Numbered from the stretch's first letter, positions 1 through 9,073 are shown. The stretch: 64,000 nt of DNA from an uncultured Colwellia sp. (GCA_913058395.1 CAJXQI010000022.1:17449-81448), one strand, 5' to 3'. Notes: generated from the letters alone by a model not told the origin. Program-made: numbers and translations.

Positions 1-1
1 C

Positions 2-2284
2 GGTGAAATTAACAAGTTAGATATTGAGAGTAAAAAAACAACGGTTATTCCTTTCCACGTTAAAACTGAAAAGAAAATTCAAACAGCGTTGCGCTTTCAA
101 CAAGATATCGACCAAGATAATTTCGATGTGAAAATGTTGCGTGATGTTGAAATTTCACCTGATGGTCGTAAGGTGGTTTATGAGTCAATGGGGCATATTT
201 ATGTGCGCACTATTGCTGATGGAAAAGTTAAAGGTAAAGCAAAGCGTTTAACCAAACAAAAATCTCACTTTGAATTAAACCCGAGCTTTTCTCGTGATGG
301 AAAATATGTAGTTTATAGTACTTGGGATGATAATAAATTAGGCGAAATTCGCTTAGTTTCTTCCCGTGGTGGTAAAAGCCGTTCGTTAACAAAAGAGCCT
401 GGAAAATATATTGAACCAAGTTTTTCTCCAGATGGTAAAACGGTAGTTTTCCGCAAAGTGCAAGGCGGTTATATTACTGACCCAACTTGGGGGCTAAACC
501 CAGGTGTTTATACTGTTAATACCAAAAAAGGCGGTTCACCGACATTAGTCACTGAATCTGGTTTATTACCTCACTTTGGCGCTCATAATGACCGCATTTA
601 TGTTTTGCGTGATGGTAAAATACCGCAATTGGTAAAAGTTAGTTTGAGCTCATCAGCAACTGCTGAAAAAGAGCAGGCTATATACCAAGGTAAGTTTGCT
701 ACTGAATATAAAGTATCTCCTGATGGTAAATACCTTGCCTTTGCTGAGCGTTTTAAAGTATTTGTAACGCCATTTGTTGAGCGTGGACAAGTGATCGATA
801 TTGGTCCTAAAGCCTCTAATTTACCGGTTAAAAAATTATCTGCACGTGCAGGTGAAAGTATTAACTGGAACGGTGAATCAAATGAACTTTATTGGAGTTT
901 AGGCCCTGACTTATATCAAGCAAGCGTTAGTGGCTTGTTTGAAATAGCTGACGTTAAGGCTGATGAAAAAGATGATGCAAAAAAAGATCAGCAGCCAAAA
1001 CCATTAAAAACCTACTTAGGTTTTAAAGAAAAAGCTGATAAGCCATCTGGTCGTGTCGCCTTTGTTGGCGGTAAAGTGATCACAATGGAAGGTCAACAAG
1101 TTATTGAAAACGGTGTTGTGGTTGTAGAAGGCAATAAAATTGTTGCTGTTGGCAAACAAGGCGATGTTGATGTGCCAGCCGATGCGAAAGTTATTGATGT
1201 TACTGGTAAGTCAATTATGCCAGGACTCATTGACGCGCATGCACATGGTCCGCAAGGGAGTAATGAAATTATTCCACAGCAAAACTGGAAGAACTATGCC
1301 GGTTTAGCGTTAGGCGTAACAACGGTTCATGATCCATCAAATGATACCACTGAGTTTTTTGCCGCCAGTGAAATGCAAAAAGCCGGCGACATTGTTGGCC
1401 CACGCTTATTTTCTACCGGCAGTATTTTATACGGCGCGACAGTAGCAGGTTATACCTCGCACGTTGATAGCTTAGAAGATGCCAAGTTTCATGTTGAACG
1501 TTTGAAAAAAGCCGGTGTTTTTAGTGTTAAAAGTTATAACCAGCCGCGTCGTAATCAACGTCAACAAATGATCCAAGCAGCCCGTGAAGCTGAAATTTTA
1601 GTAGTGCCTGAAGGTGGTTCATTACTACAACATAACTTGTCGATGATTGTTGACGGCCATACTACGCTAGAGCATTCAATTTCGACCGCGAAAATATATG
1701 ATGATATTAAGCAGTTATGGTCACAATCTGAAATGGCCTATACACCGACAATGGGCGTAGCATACGGCGGAATTTCAGGTGAACATTTTTGGTATGATAC
1801 GACCGATGTGTGGAAGCACCCGCGTTTAAGTCAATATGTACCAAGTGAATTTTTAGACCCGCGTTCAATGCGTCGTCCGAAAGCGCCACATCATCATTAC
1901 AACCACATTAATGTTGCGAAAGTGGCTAAAGAGTTACAAGACTTAGGCGTTGAAGTGAATTCGGGTGGTCATGGTCAGCGTGAAGGTTTAGCAATGCATT
2001 GGGAAATGTGGATGATGGCACAAGGTGGTATGACGCCACTTAATGCTATTCGGACAGCTACTATGTCGTCAGCAAAAACTTTAGGCTTAGATAGCCAATT
2101 AGGCTCATTAAAAGCCGGTAAACTTGCTGATATTTTAGTGGTAGATGGCGATGTAAGCCAAGACATTCGTTTATCAGACCGCGTGATTTACACTATGATA
2201 AATGGTCGTTTGTATGATGCAAGTAGCATGAATGAAGTAGGTAACTACGATAAAAAGCGTGAAAAATTTTATTTTGAAAAATAG
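2..2284 (+). CDS. Amidohydrolase with N-terminal TolB-like beta-propeller (5' partial)
   Basis: The reading frame is open from the first complete codon at base 2, so the gene begins outside the window; the TTG at 89 is only an internal codon. The visible 760 residues have two parts. The N-terminal half carries repeated SPDGK/SRDGK blades (PD40/TolB type, for example FSPDGKTVVF). The C-terminal half, from about base 1045, is an amidohydrolase with a composite beta-sandwich strand (VAFVGGKVITMEG), the metal-binding HAHAHG motif and the usual closing LGSLKAGKLADILVVDGD. Proteins of this fusion type are usually exported and annotated as amidohydrolase or prolidase-like; the substrate is unknown. 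An intrinsic terminator follows directly. Family confident, function open. Confidence 0.85.
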   Translation, partial: GEINKLDIESKKTTVIPFHVKTEKKIQTALRFQQDIDQDNFDVKMLRDVEISPDGRKVVYESMGHIYVRTIADGKVKGKAKRLTKQKSHFELNPSFSRDGKYVVYSTWDDNKLGEIRLVSSRGGKSRSLTKEPGKYIEPSFSPDGKTVVFRKVQGGYITDPTWGLNPGVYTVNTKKGGSPTLVTESGLLPHFGAHNDRIYVLRDGKIPQLVKVSLSSSATAEKEQAIYQGKFATEYKVSPDGKYLAFAERFKVFVTPFVERGQVIDIGPKASNLPVKKLSARAGESINWNGESNELYWSLGPDLYQASVSGLFEIADVKADEKDDAKKDQQPKPLKTYLGFKEKADKPSGRVAFVGGKVITMEGQQVIENGVVVVEGNKIVAVGKQGDVDVPADAKVIDVTGKSIMPGLIDAHAHGPQGSNEIIPQQNWKNYAGLALGVTTVHDPSNDTTEFFAASEMQKAGDIVGPRLFSTGSILYGATVAGYTSHVDSLEDAKFHVERLKKAGVFSVKSYNQPRRNQRQQMIQAAREAEILVVPEGGSLLQHNLSMIVDGHTTLEHSISTAKIYDDIKQLWSQSEMAYTPTMGVAYGGISGEHFWYDTTDVWKHPRLSQYVPSEFLDPRSMRRPKAPHHHYNHINVAKVAKELQDLGVEVNSGGHGQREGLAMHWEMWMMAQGGMTPLNAIRTATMSSAKTLGLDSQLGSLKAGKLADILVVDGDVSQDIRLSDRVIYTMINGRLYDASSMNEVGNYDKKREKFYFEK

Positions 2285-2306
2285 AGAACTAGTTTCATAA
2301 TTACTT

Positions 2307-2338
2307 TGAAAACCCGGATTTATTCCGGGTTTTTTATT
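2307..2338 (+). terminator. Intrinsic terminator after the amidohydrolase gene
   Basis: AACCCGGA (2311-2318) and TCCGGGTT (2324-2331) form a perfect 8-bp stem with a 5-base loop, followed by a T tract. It also shows that the long upstream extension of the next open frame (to 2306) cannot be its true start. Confidence 0.85.
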
Positions 2339-2455
2339 TTTAAAAGTATGAAAATTAATGCCTTAATAGTAAATGCCGTTATACTGGAGTTAATTGAAAA
2401 CATAGTGCTGATTTGGCATTGCTTGACTAATTTTAACCTAAAGGATCGCTTGCTT

Positions 2456-3430
2456 ATGGATAATCTAAATATGGAAAAGCTAGATGCTGAACATAAAATA
2501 TCCATTGGTATTAGCAGTTGTTTGCTTGGTCACAAAGTTCGATTTGATTCTGGTCACAAGCAAAACTCTTATATTAATAATACCTTAAGCGAATATTTTG
2601 ATTTTGTGCCTTTCTGCCCTGAAGTTGATATTGGTATGGGCACACCTCGCGAAGCTATTCGTTTAGTCTTGATAGATGAAAAAGTGCATTGTGTTGGTTC
2701 GAAAACCGTTGACTTAGATGTAACCCAGCAACTTAAAGAAAGTGCTAAACAGCAGAATCAGTGGCTGCAAAATCTTAGTGGCTATATTCTGAAAAAAGAC
2801 TCGCCAAGCTGCGGCATGGAACGTGTACGCTTATACAAAGGCAGTATGCCTGACCGCATTGGTGTTGGTATTTATGCACAGGCGTTGATGGAGCGGTTTC
2901 CTAATTTACCTGTTGAAGAAGAAGGGCGACTGGGTGATGCGGTATTGCGAGAAAACTTCATTCAACGGGTGTTTATTTATGCACGTTGGCAAAAAATGTT
3001 AGCACAGCCTTTTTCAATGCAAGCGCTAACGCAATTTCACGCACAACATAAATATATCTACATGAGCCATAATCAAAATTTGGCTAAAGATCTAGGTCGT
3101 TGGCTTGCAGATGCGCATAAGTTAGAGGGCGATGAAATTCTAGAGTATTACCTAAGTAAAATGATGGTGATGTTAAAAACTAGAGCGAGTCGAAAAAACC
3201 ACGTCAATACCCTTCAACACCTGCAAGGTTACCTAAAAAACTTTATTAGTAGTGATGATAAAGCTGAGTTAGTTGAAATTATTACTCAATATAATGATGG
3301 CCTATTGCCACTTATTGTTCCTATTACCTTATTACGCCATCATTTTCGACGTTTCCCGAATGAGTACATTATGGACTCTTACTATATGAAACCTCACCCA
3401 AAAGAGTTGATGTTATTGAATAGTTTATAA
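2456..3430 (+). CDS. DUF523 and DUF1722 domain protein (YbgA-like)
   Basis: A 324-residue protein. The N-terminal DUF523 part has SSCLLGHKVRFDSGHK, FCPEVDIGMGTPRE and KDSPSCGMERV, with conserved cysteines typical of the family. The C-terminal half is DUF1722/YbgA (FIYARWQKML, QFHAQHKYIYMSHN). The start at ATG 2456 is chosen because AAGGA lies 10 bases upstream; the frame is open back to 2306 but that falls inside a terminator. The biochemical role is not established; DUF1722 proteins often sit near photolyase genes, which is not the case here. Family assignment is strong. Confidence 0.88.
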   Translation: MDNLNMEKLDAEHKISIGISSCLLGHKVRFDSGHKQNSYINNTLSEYFDFVPFCPEVDIGMGTPREAIRLVLIDEKVHCVGSKTVDLDVTQQLKESAKQQNQWLQNLSGYILKKDSPSCGMERVRLYKGSMPDRIGVGIYAQALMERFPNLPVEEEGRLGDAVLRENFIQRVFIYARWQKMLAQPFSMQALTQFHAQHKYIYMSHNQNLAKDLGRWLADAHKLEGDEILEYYLSKMMVMLKTRASRKNHVNTLQHLQGYLKNFISSDDKAELVEIITQYNDGLLPLIVPITLLRHHFRRFPNEYIMDSYYMKPHPKELMLLNSL

Positions 3431-3479
3431 GTGGTTTATTGGCAATAAAAAATTAATCGTAGAGAAAAAATTTACCAAC

Positions 3480-3896
3480 ATGAATATTGAAATTATAGAC
3501 GAACCAAGTGCTGAATTTGTCTCATTTTTAGATGAAAAAATTGCTGAATTCAATTGGGCTCGTTGGGAAGTAAGCGAACGTAAAGCCATTGCGGTTAAAC
3601 TAAGCGATAAAAATGGTGATGTTATTGCCGGCGCAGCAGGGCGTACTTTTGGTGACTGGCTGATGATAAATACCTTGTGGGTTTCTGAAACCTTAAGAGG
3701 TCAAAAAATGGGTAGTCAATTACTTGAAAAAATTGAATTAGCAGCGCAAGCTCGAGGCTGCAATAAAGCCTTGTTAGATACCTTAAATTTTCAAGCGATG
3801 CCTTTTTATCAAAAACATGGCTATCAAGTACAGTGGACACAGCAAGGCTATCCGAAAATAGGCTGTAAGTATTATATGGTTAAGCAGCTAACTTAA
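3480..3896 (+). CDS. GNAT family N-acetyltransferase
   Basis: A 138-residue single-domain protein. The acetyl-CoA binding segment is LWVSETLRGQKMGSQLLEKI, and the C-terminal ALLDTLNFQAMPFYQKHGYQ is the usual GNAT beta4-alpha4/beta5 region (FYxKxGF). It presumably transfers an acetyl group from acetyl-CoA to an amine; the acceptor cannot be told. It follows the DUF523/DUF1722 gene by 49 bases and precedes the GFA gene closely, so the three may be cotranscribed. Confidence 0.88.
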   Translation: MNIEIIDEPSAEFVSFLDEKIAEFNWARWEVSERKAIAVKLSDKNGDVIAGAAGRTFGDWLMINTLWVSETLRGQKMGSQLLEKIELAAQARGCNKALLDTLNFQAMPFYQKHGYQVQWTQQGYPKIGCKYYMVKQLT

Positions 3897-3924
3897 TAAA
3901 ATTATTATGAATGGACGAGATAAA

Positions 3925-4335
3925 ATGTATTCAGGAAAGTGTTTGTGTGGCGACGTAGTTATTCAGGTTAAGGGGGAAATAAGCGATATTATTCATTGCC
4001 ATTGTTCACTCTGCCGAAAAAATTCAGGTACGGCGTATGCTACTAATGGTTTTGTTAATAGCGAAGATTTTGTTATTGAAAAAGGCAAAGGGCTATTAAG
4101 CACTTTTTCGTTTAAGCCTGGCAGAACTCGACATTTTTGTAAAAACTGTGGCAGCCCTGTTTATAGTAGTAATGCACAAGATAAATCACGGATAAGAGTG
4201 CGTTTAGGTATTTTTGACTCTGACTTAATCGAACGTCCGATGTCGCATAATTTTGTCGACTCGAAAGCGAATTGGGAAAATTTGGATGCTGATTTACCAC
4301 GTTATTCAACGTTTGAGCCGAGTCGGTTGAAGTAA
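3925..4335 (+). CDS. GFA/CENP-V family zinc-binding protein
   Basis: A 136-residue protein with the zinc ligands of the glutathione-dependent formaldehyde-activating (GFA) fold: CLCG near the N-terminus, CHCSLCRK about 20 residues later, and CKNCGSP in the middle. Most members have no proven formaldehyde activity, so only the fold is claimed. ATG 3925 is preferred over the in-frame ATG 3907: family members normally begin just before the YSGKCLCG segment, and GGACGAG lies 6-7 bases upstream of 3925 while nothing resembling a ribosome site precedes 3907. Confidence 0.88.
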   Translation: MYSGKCLCGDVVIQVKGEISDIIHCHCSLCRKNSGTAYATNGFVNSEDFVIEKGKGLLSTFSFKPGRTRHFCKNCGSPVYSSNAQDKSRIRVRLGIFDSDLIERPMSHNFVDSKANWENLDADLPRYSTFEPSRLK

Positions 4336-4363
4336 AAAAGAATATAAACAGGGATAAATTAGT

Positions 4364-5188
4364 GTGAATATTGTTCTATTGCTAAATAGTGATGTTGCTA
4401 GTAACTTGGCGCTAAATTTATTGCTGCCAACACTAAGCTTACATAAAGTTTCGGTGTTCTTATCAAGTAAAGTGGGAGGAAACGCTACTCGTCCAGAAGC
4501 TTTACAACGTTTGGCTATATTTGAGCAACAAAACGTTTTTCAAATGCTCAGCGAAAAGTCAAAAAATAGCGGTGACGGCGACTTTAAAAACTTTTCAGAA
4601 ATAGCGACTGAGCATAGCCTCGCTATTGAAATTCTTAATGATATAAATAGCCCTGTAGGTGTTGATAAAATTCGTTCATTGTCACCTGATGTTATTATTT
4701 CAATTCGTTATGGCGTGATATTGAAAAAACCGATCATTGACTTGGTTAAGCATGGTGTTATCAATTTGCATTCTGGAGCATTACCGGCTTATCGTGGTGT
4801 TATGGCTACATTCTGGGCGCTGTTGAATGATGAAAAAAAATTGACCGCAACATTACATACTATTACTGATAGCACAATAGATACGGGCGGCGTTATTGCT
4901 ACTGCTACTATCAACGTACAGTCGGAAAAGTCTTATTTATGGCATGTACTTTCTTTATATGTTGGCGGCTGTCGGCTTATTGAACAAGCGATAAATAATT
5001 TAAGTGATGGTTGTATTTTAGATGCGGCCGAACAAAGGCAAGGTGGTCATTATTATTCATTTCCGAACACTGAACAAGTTACTGATTTTGTGACGCGATA
5101 TGGCGATTTGTATCAATCACATGAAATCATAAGCTTACTCAATACCCTAATGCCGCAAAATAGCATAAGTAACCTGAACTCTGGATAG
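4364..5188 (+). CDS. Formyltransferase family protein (Fmt/PurN-like N-terminal domain)
   Basis: A 274-residue protein with a GTG start and a GGGA-type ribosome site. The catalytic core is visible: the region VINLHSGALPAYRGV matches the N-x-H-(S)...LP-x-x-x-G motif of formyltetrahydrofolate-dependent transferases, and STIDTGGV supplies the conserved Asp. It lacks the C-terminal domain of methionyl-tRNA formyltransferase, so it probably formylates another substrate such as a sugar amine or other small molecule. The last codons (NLNSG and the TAG stop) are read from the left terminal repeat of the mobile element at 5171-5401, so the native C-terminus has probably been replaced. Confidence 0.82.
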   Translation: MNIVLLLNSDVASNLALNLLLPTLSLHKVSVFLSSKVGGNATRPEALQRLAIFEQQNVFQMLSEKSKNSGDGDFKNFSEIATEHSLAIEILNDINSPVGVDKIRSLSPDVIISIRYGVILKKPIIDLVKHGVINLHSGALPAYRGVMATFWALLNDEKKLTATLHTITDSTIDTGGVIATATINVQSEKSYLWHVLSLYVGGCRLIEQAINNLSDGCILDAAEQRQGGHYYSFPNTEQVTDFVTRYGDLYQSHEIISLLNTLMPQNSISNLNSG

Positions 5189-5401
5189 GCAGCACTTGCT
5201 CAATTCTCCCTTTTAATCGATTTTCTACGTTAAAACGTCGATAAATAGCGTACTATTCATAAACGTTTTGCCTTGAAACTGGCATAAAATGAAGCATTGA
5301 TGGTGTCTATTAGTGATGTTCACCTTGCTATAGCATTTACTTTGCCATCTAAGCTTTTGATTTACTTGAGTATCAATCACTCATTATCCAGAGTTCAGGT
5401 T
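5171..5401. mobile_element. MITE-like element with perfect 17-bp terminal inverted repeats
   Basis: AACCTGAACTCTGGATA (5171-5187) recurs as its exact reverse complement at 5385-5401. The roughly 230-bp unit contains no open frame of note. TAAGT stands both directly before (5166-5170) and at the right end (5401-5405), consistent with a 5-bp target duplication (or AAGT as 4 bp). Small size, perfect termini, flanking duplication and no transposase fit a non-autonomous element mobilised in trans. The parent insertion sequence family is not recognised. Confidence 0.75.
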
Positions 5402-5421
5402 AAGTAAAAAATAAGCTTATC

Positions 5422-6072
5422 TTAACGCTTAAGCCATATTTTTAAAGGTTTTACCCATTCAGGCATTGGCCTATAAAAAGCGCCGTGTTCTTTTCCTGTA
5501 CTAATTGAAATTTCACTAAAAGAAGCAATAGCTTTACTTTGGTCGTTTAAGAATTGGCACGAACCTACCATGTCCGACGTTTCGTAAATTGAATAGATAT
5601 CACCATAGACTTCAAAATTATTATTGTTTTTCATAAAGCTTGGGCAACTTGCCAATAACGCAATTTTTACCTTTTGTGATTTTAAATAATTTGAAGCTAT
5701 TATGGTTATTTCACCACCTCGAGAGAAACCAACTAAGCTAATGTTTTCTGGCTTTACGCCTTTATTTATTAAACGATTAACATCATTGGCTAACTTAATT
5801 GCGAACGTTTTAGGGGTGGTGTTTATCGGGCGATGATAAGCAATTAAATTGTAGTTGCTGTCTGCTAGTGCGGCTTTTATCTTTGGGAATTCATATTTGC
5901 CCCAGCGCGGATGAATAGGCGTAGGGTTTACACCTTCAACAATTTGGCCGTGAGAATAAAATACATATTTTTCATGAATATGTATTTCTTGTGGAAACTT
6001 GTCGAATACTTCGCCTGCAAAGCTAACTGAAGAGTAAAGTAGAAATAGTGTGATAAGTAACTTGATGTGAAT
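5422..6072 (-). CDS. Exported alpha/beta hydrolase with a non-canonical start codon
   Basis: The minus-strand frame is open from 6096 to the TAA at 5422-5424 and encodes a full protein: a signal-peptide-like segment (KLLITLFLLYSSVSFA then GE), a nucleophile elbow GFSRGG (near 5716-5730), a putative Asp in YETSD and a late His in KEHGAF. No ATG, GTG or TTG precedes the signal peptide. An AAGGAAGG ribosome site lies just before ATT (6072-6070) and ATC (6066-6064); either could initiate, giving about 216 or 214 residues. Automatic calling would report only a 77-residue C-terminal fragment from a TTG. Alternatively it is a recent start-loss pseudogene. It resembles dienelactone-hydrolase-like secreted enzymes; substrate unknown. 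Confidence 0.7.
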   Translation of the reverse strand: MHIKLLITLFLLYSSVSFAGEVFDKFPQEIHIHEKYVFYSHGQIVEGVNPTPIHPRWGKYEFPKIKAALADSNYNLIAYHRPINTTPKTFAIKLANDVNRLINKGVKPENISLVGFSRGGEITIIASNYLKSQKVKIALLASCPSFMKNNNNFEVYGDIYSIYETSDMVGSCQFLNDQSKAIASFSEISISTGKEHGAFYRPMPEWVKPLKIWLKR

Positions 6073-6110
6073 TTTCCTTCCTTGAAAAGTTGATGTTTAC
6101 CCTAAGGTCA

Positions 6111-6419
6111 TTAGCCTAATATAACGATCGGTATTGCTCTTTCTGTAATGCATTCATACGAAGCCATTTCAAATTCTCTACAATTCCACGGACGATTTTC
6201 ATAAATAGTGCATAAATAGGTTTCACGATCTAATGCTGAGCACCAACCATCATCTAAACGTCGCATAGTTTCGCCACCCCATTCATCGAACTCAATGTGC
6301 TGTTCTGGCACGCCGGTGTCTGAAATAATCATTACTTCTAATCGACAGCAGCTTGCCTGACAAGTTGAACAGGTCACTTCCGTTTTTGGTTGGTCTTTAA
6401 TATTGATGGCCATGTGCAT
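6111..6419 (-). CDS. YkgJ family cysteine cluster protein
   Basis: A 102-residue protein with CSTCQASCCRLE near the N-terminus and further cysteines in WCSALD, YLCTIY and NRPWNCREFE, the pattern of the YkgJ (former UPF0153) putative zinc or iron-sulfur cluster family. Function is unknown in the family. The start is uncertain: ATG 6419 and ATG 6413 are both possible and no strong ribosome site is visible; the TTG at 6425 is less likely. Confidence 0.85.
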   Translation of the reverse strand: MHMAINIKDQPKTEVTCSTCQASCCRLEVMIISDTGVPEQHIEFDEWGGETMRRLDDGWCSALDRETYLCTIYENRPWNCREFEMASYECITERAIPIVILG

Positions 6420-6617
6420 TGTCAAAGAGAATAATTGCGCATTTTACCCTAAAGCAGAGCATCTTCGGAGTTTATTTGGTTTTTGTTTGATATGTTGGGT
6501 TATTGAAACTTATGCATTTAAGCAAGCCAAATTTCTCAGCCGCTTAGCTATTGTTTTTAATCAAGCTTAATGTTTTGATAGTAAACCATATAGGCATTTA
6601 TATTTTAAGAGATGATT

Positions 6618-6902
6618 ATGACAATAGTAAGAGTTAATGAGTTTACTGCTGCAGAAGGTAAATCTGTTGAGTTGTTCAATTTTTTACAAGAACTTATGCC
6701 TTATATTTCAGGCGCTGAAGGTTGCCTTTCATGCGAAGTATTAAAACATCAAGAACACTCAGATCAGTTTATGATTATTGAACGTTGGAATAGTATTGAG
6801 AACCATCAGCTTGCTATTACAAATTACCCACAAGAAAATATGCAAGCGGCAATGAGTTTGTTTGGTGCTCCGCCAAAAGGCAGTTATTACACACAGCCCT
6901 AA
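6618..6902 (+). CDS. Antibiotic biosynthesis monooxygenase (ABM) domain protein
   Basis: A 94-residue ABM/YgiN-like dimeric alpha-beta barrel protein: IVRVNEFTAAEGKSVELFNF, then GCLSCEVLKHQEHSDQFMIIERW, the classic pattern of putative quinol monooxygenases and stress-related ABM proteins. The start at 6618 is preferred over ATG 6612 because AAGAG at 6607-6611 gives proper spacing only to 6618. Reaction unknown. It is 24 bases from the next gene and may share its transcript. Confidence 0.83.
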   Translation: MTIVRVNEFTAAEGKSVELFNFLQELMPYISGAEGCLSCEVLKHQEHSDQFMIIERWNSIENHQLAITNYPQENMQAAMSLFGAPPKGSYYTQP

Positions 6903-6926
6903 TTTAAAATATTCACGGTATTTCTT

Positions 6927-7298
6927 ATGGTATTTATAGTGATTTTTGGCTTGCTAATGGTGTTATTAAGCCTGCAAATGATGAGAAATCCGGGTGAATT
7001 TTCAGCGGCGATTATTAAATTTAGCAACCATTCATATTTTCATGTTTTTGAGATCTTAAGCCGCTTAATATTTGGTTTGATTTTTATTTATTATGCACCG
7101 TCGACTAGTGCCGTGATGATCAATACGGTACTTGGTTATTTGATGTTATTTACTTCAATCCTGCTCGTTTTTCTTGGCGCACAGAAGCATCGAAAATTTG
7201 CTTTATGGTCGGCGACAAAGTTTCGCTCAATGTTTCGTTTTTCTGGTGTTTTCTCATTTGTCTTTGGTATTTATATTGTTTATTCAGTAATTTATTAG
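6927..7298 (+). CDS. Small membrane protein, four predicted helices
   Basis: A 123-residue hydrophobic protein with about four membrane helices (MVFIVIFGLLMVLLSLQM, ILSRLIFGLIFIYYA, LGYLMLFTSILLVFLGAQ, FSGVFSFVFGIYIVYSVI). I do not recognise the family with certainty. It lies just downstream of the ABM protein and upstream of the BaeS-like kinase on the same strand. Confidence 0.7.
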   Translation: MVFIVIFGLLMVLLSLQMMRNPGEFSAAIIKFSNHSYFHVFEILSRLIFGLIFIYYAPSTSAVMINTVLGYLMLFTSILLVFLGAQKHRKFALWSATKFRSMFRFSGVFSFVFGIYIVYSVIY

Positions 7299-7451
7299 CG
7301 GTTAAGTATTTAGTTATTCGCCTTGTTTTGTTTACTTTATTCAACAAAAGTACCTTAAATGAGGAAAAAATGTGCAAATGTTATTGAAGATAAGACATTC
7401 ATTTTGTTTCGCGCTATAACTGTTCTATAAGCGGATAAAAAATATAACCTC

Positions 7452-9047
7452 ATGCGAATTTTTCCTAAGTTACTCTTAGTGTTTTTACTAACCAGCTTCG
7501 CATTGCTCCTGATTTTATATGGGCTAATGCAGTGGGGGCTTGACCGTGGCATGCTCAATTATGTTAATCAGCGGCAAGTGCAAAGTTTACAGTTAGTTTC
7601 TGATAATTTGGCTGCGGTTTATCAAGAACAAAATGGTTGGCAAGCAGTTGTCGCTTCAAGCGCAAAGCCACGTGAACGTGAATTAAATAAAACTGCTCGT
7701 CGTGCAGGCTTTAATGAGCCGCCAAGAAGAACCTCGCTTAGAGGAGAAAATAGAAATAGAGCAAATCGCTCTGATCGAGAAAGCTCTTCAAGGCCGAAGC
7801 GAAATTATTCTGGCATAGAGTATTGGCGCATTGTGTTGCGGCTATCAGAGCAAGGGTTACGTTACCCTGATGGCATCGATCAGCTACATGATGATTATGC
7901 TCCTAGATATCAACGCAAAGATCGTTTTGATGAACCCTCATTAACGTTAAGAGAAAATAGCCCACGATTAAGACCTAAATTTAGTTTACTTAATGCTGAT
8001 AAGCAGGTGCTAATTGGCAGATTTACAGCCAACTTTGTTAAAAAATCGATTTTATCTAACGGTGAAATTGTTGGCTATGTAGCACTGCCGCCAACCGAGC
8101 AAATAACCGATAAGTTTGACTTGCAATTTGTGGAGGATATTAACCAACAAATTCTATTAATATTAGCGGGGATTTTTATCGTTATTATTATTATCACTAT
8201 TCCACTCTCCCGACATTTTGTTGGTCCAATTACCCGCTTGAAGCACGCTGTTATTCAGGTTAACCAAGGCGAATTGTCAACACGTTTACCTATTGTTGGT
8301 CATGATGAATTAGCGACCTTGGCAATAAATTTTAATGATTTAGCGGCTACGTTAGAGCAAAATGAAACATCAAGAAAACGTTGGCTTGCTGATATATCTC
8401 ATGAATTAAGAACACCTTTGGCGATTGTTAAAGGTGAATTGGAGGCTTTGGAAGATGGAATTCGTCCGCTAAGTATTGAAAACATTAGTTCCATTTCAGA
8501 AGAAGTTAACCACTTACAAAGTTTAATAAATGACCTAAATGAACTTAACGAGGCTGAAATTGGCGCAATGCGCTACCAAAAGTCAGCATTAAATATTACT
8601 GAATTAATAAGACTTAATGCTGAAAGACATAGATCATTACTACAAAACCAAGGGTTAACGCTGACAATAGATATTCCGAATAAAGAAATATCGGCCTGGG
8701 GCGATGCAAAAAGGTTAAATCAATTATTGGATAATTTATTTGCTAATAGCGCGAAGTATACCGATGCACCAGGCCAGATTTATTGTCGATTAATTGAAAA
8801 AAGTAATGACTTTGATATTTATATTGAAGATAGCAAGCCAGGGGTTTCTCGCGAAGATACTGCTAAACTTTTTGAGCATTTATTTCGGGTAGAGAGTTCT
8901 CGCAATAGAAAAACCGGTGGTAGCGGGATCGGCTTAGCATTATGTAAAAATATTGTTTATGCTCATCAAGGAAAAATATCTGCTCATCAAGCTGAAAGTG
9001 GTGGTTTGATGATAAAGATTACATTACCGAAAAATACCCTTAGATAA
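7452..9047 (+). CDS. baeS: Sensor histidine kinase, BaeS-like
   Basis: A 531-residue envelope sensor. Helix 1 covers about residues 5-28, then a periplasmic region up to about 230, helix 2 (LLILAGIFIVIIIITIPL), a HAMP domain (GPITRLKHAVIQVNQGELSTRL), a HisKA domain with phospho-acceptor His317 in ADISHELRTPL, and a HATPase_c domain (N box LFANSAKYT, G box GGSGIGLAL). The partner BaeR gene follows by 26 bases. The periplasmic part has an unusual strongly basic, Arg-rich stretch at residues 71-120 (PRERE, RRAG, PRRTSLRG, RNRANRSDRE). In relatives BaeSR governs responses to envelope damage and toxic compounds; here that is inference. N-box wording (SAKYT) is slightly atypical but intact. Confidence 0.87.
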   Translation: MRIFPKLLLVFLLTSFALLLILYGLMQWGLDRGMLNYVNQRQVQSLQLVSDNLAAVYQEQNGWQAVVASSAKPRERELNKTARRAGFNEPPRRTSLRGENRNRANRSDRESSSRPKRNYSGIEYWRIVLRLSEQGLRYPDGIDQLHDDYAPRYQRKDRFDEPSLTLRENSPRLRPKFSLLNADKQVLIGRFTANFVKKSILSNGEIVGYVALPPTEQITDKFDLQFVEDINQQILLILAGIFIVIIIITIPLSRHFVGPITRLKHAVIQVNQGELSTRLPIVGHDELATLAINFNDLAATLEQNETSRKRWLADISHELRTPLAIVKGELEALEDGIRPLSIENISSISEEVNHLQSLINDLNELNEAEIGAMRYQKSALNITELIRLNAERHRSLLQNQGLTLTIDIPNKEISAWGDAKRLNQLLDNLFANSAKYTDAPGQIYCRLIEKSNDFDIYIEDSKPGVSREDTAKLFEHLFRVESSRNRKTGGSGIGLALCKNIVYAHQGKISAHQAESGGLMIKITLPKNTLR

Positions 9048-9073
9048 ATTTTGTCGTTTAAGTTGGAGTCTCA

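Noticed and set aside
5422..5655. A 77-residue protein starting at TTG 5655
   Set aside because: It is the C-terminal part of the longer hydrolase frame that continues upstream with signal peptide and nucleophile motif.
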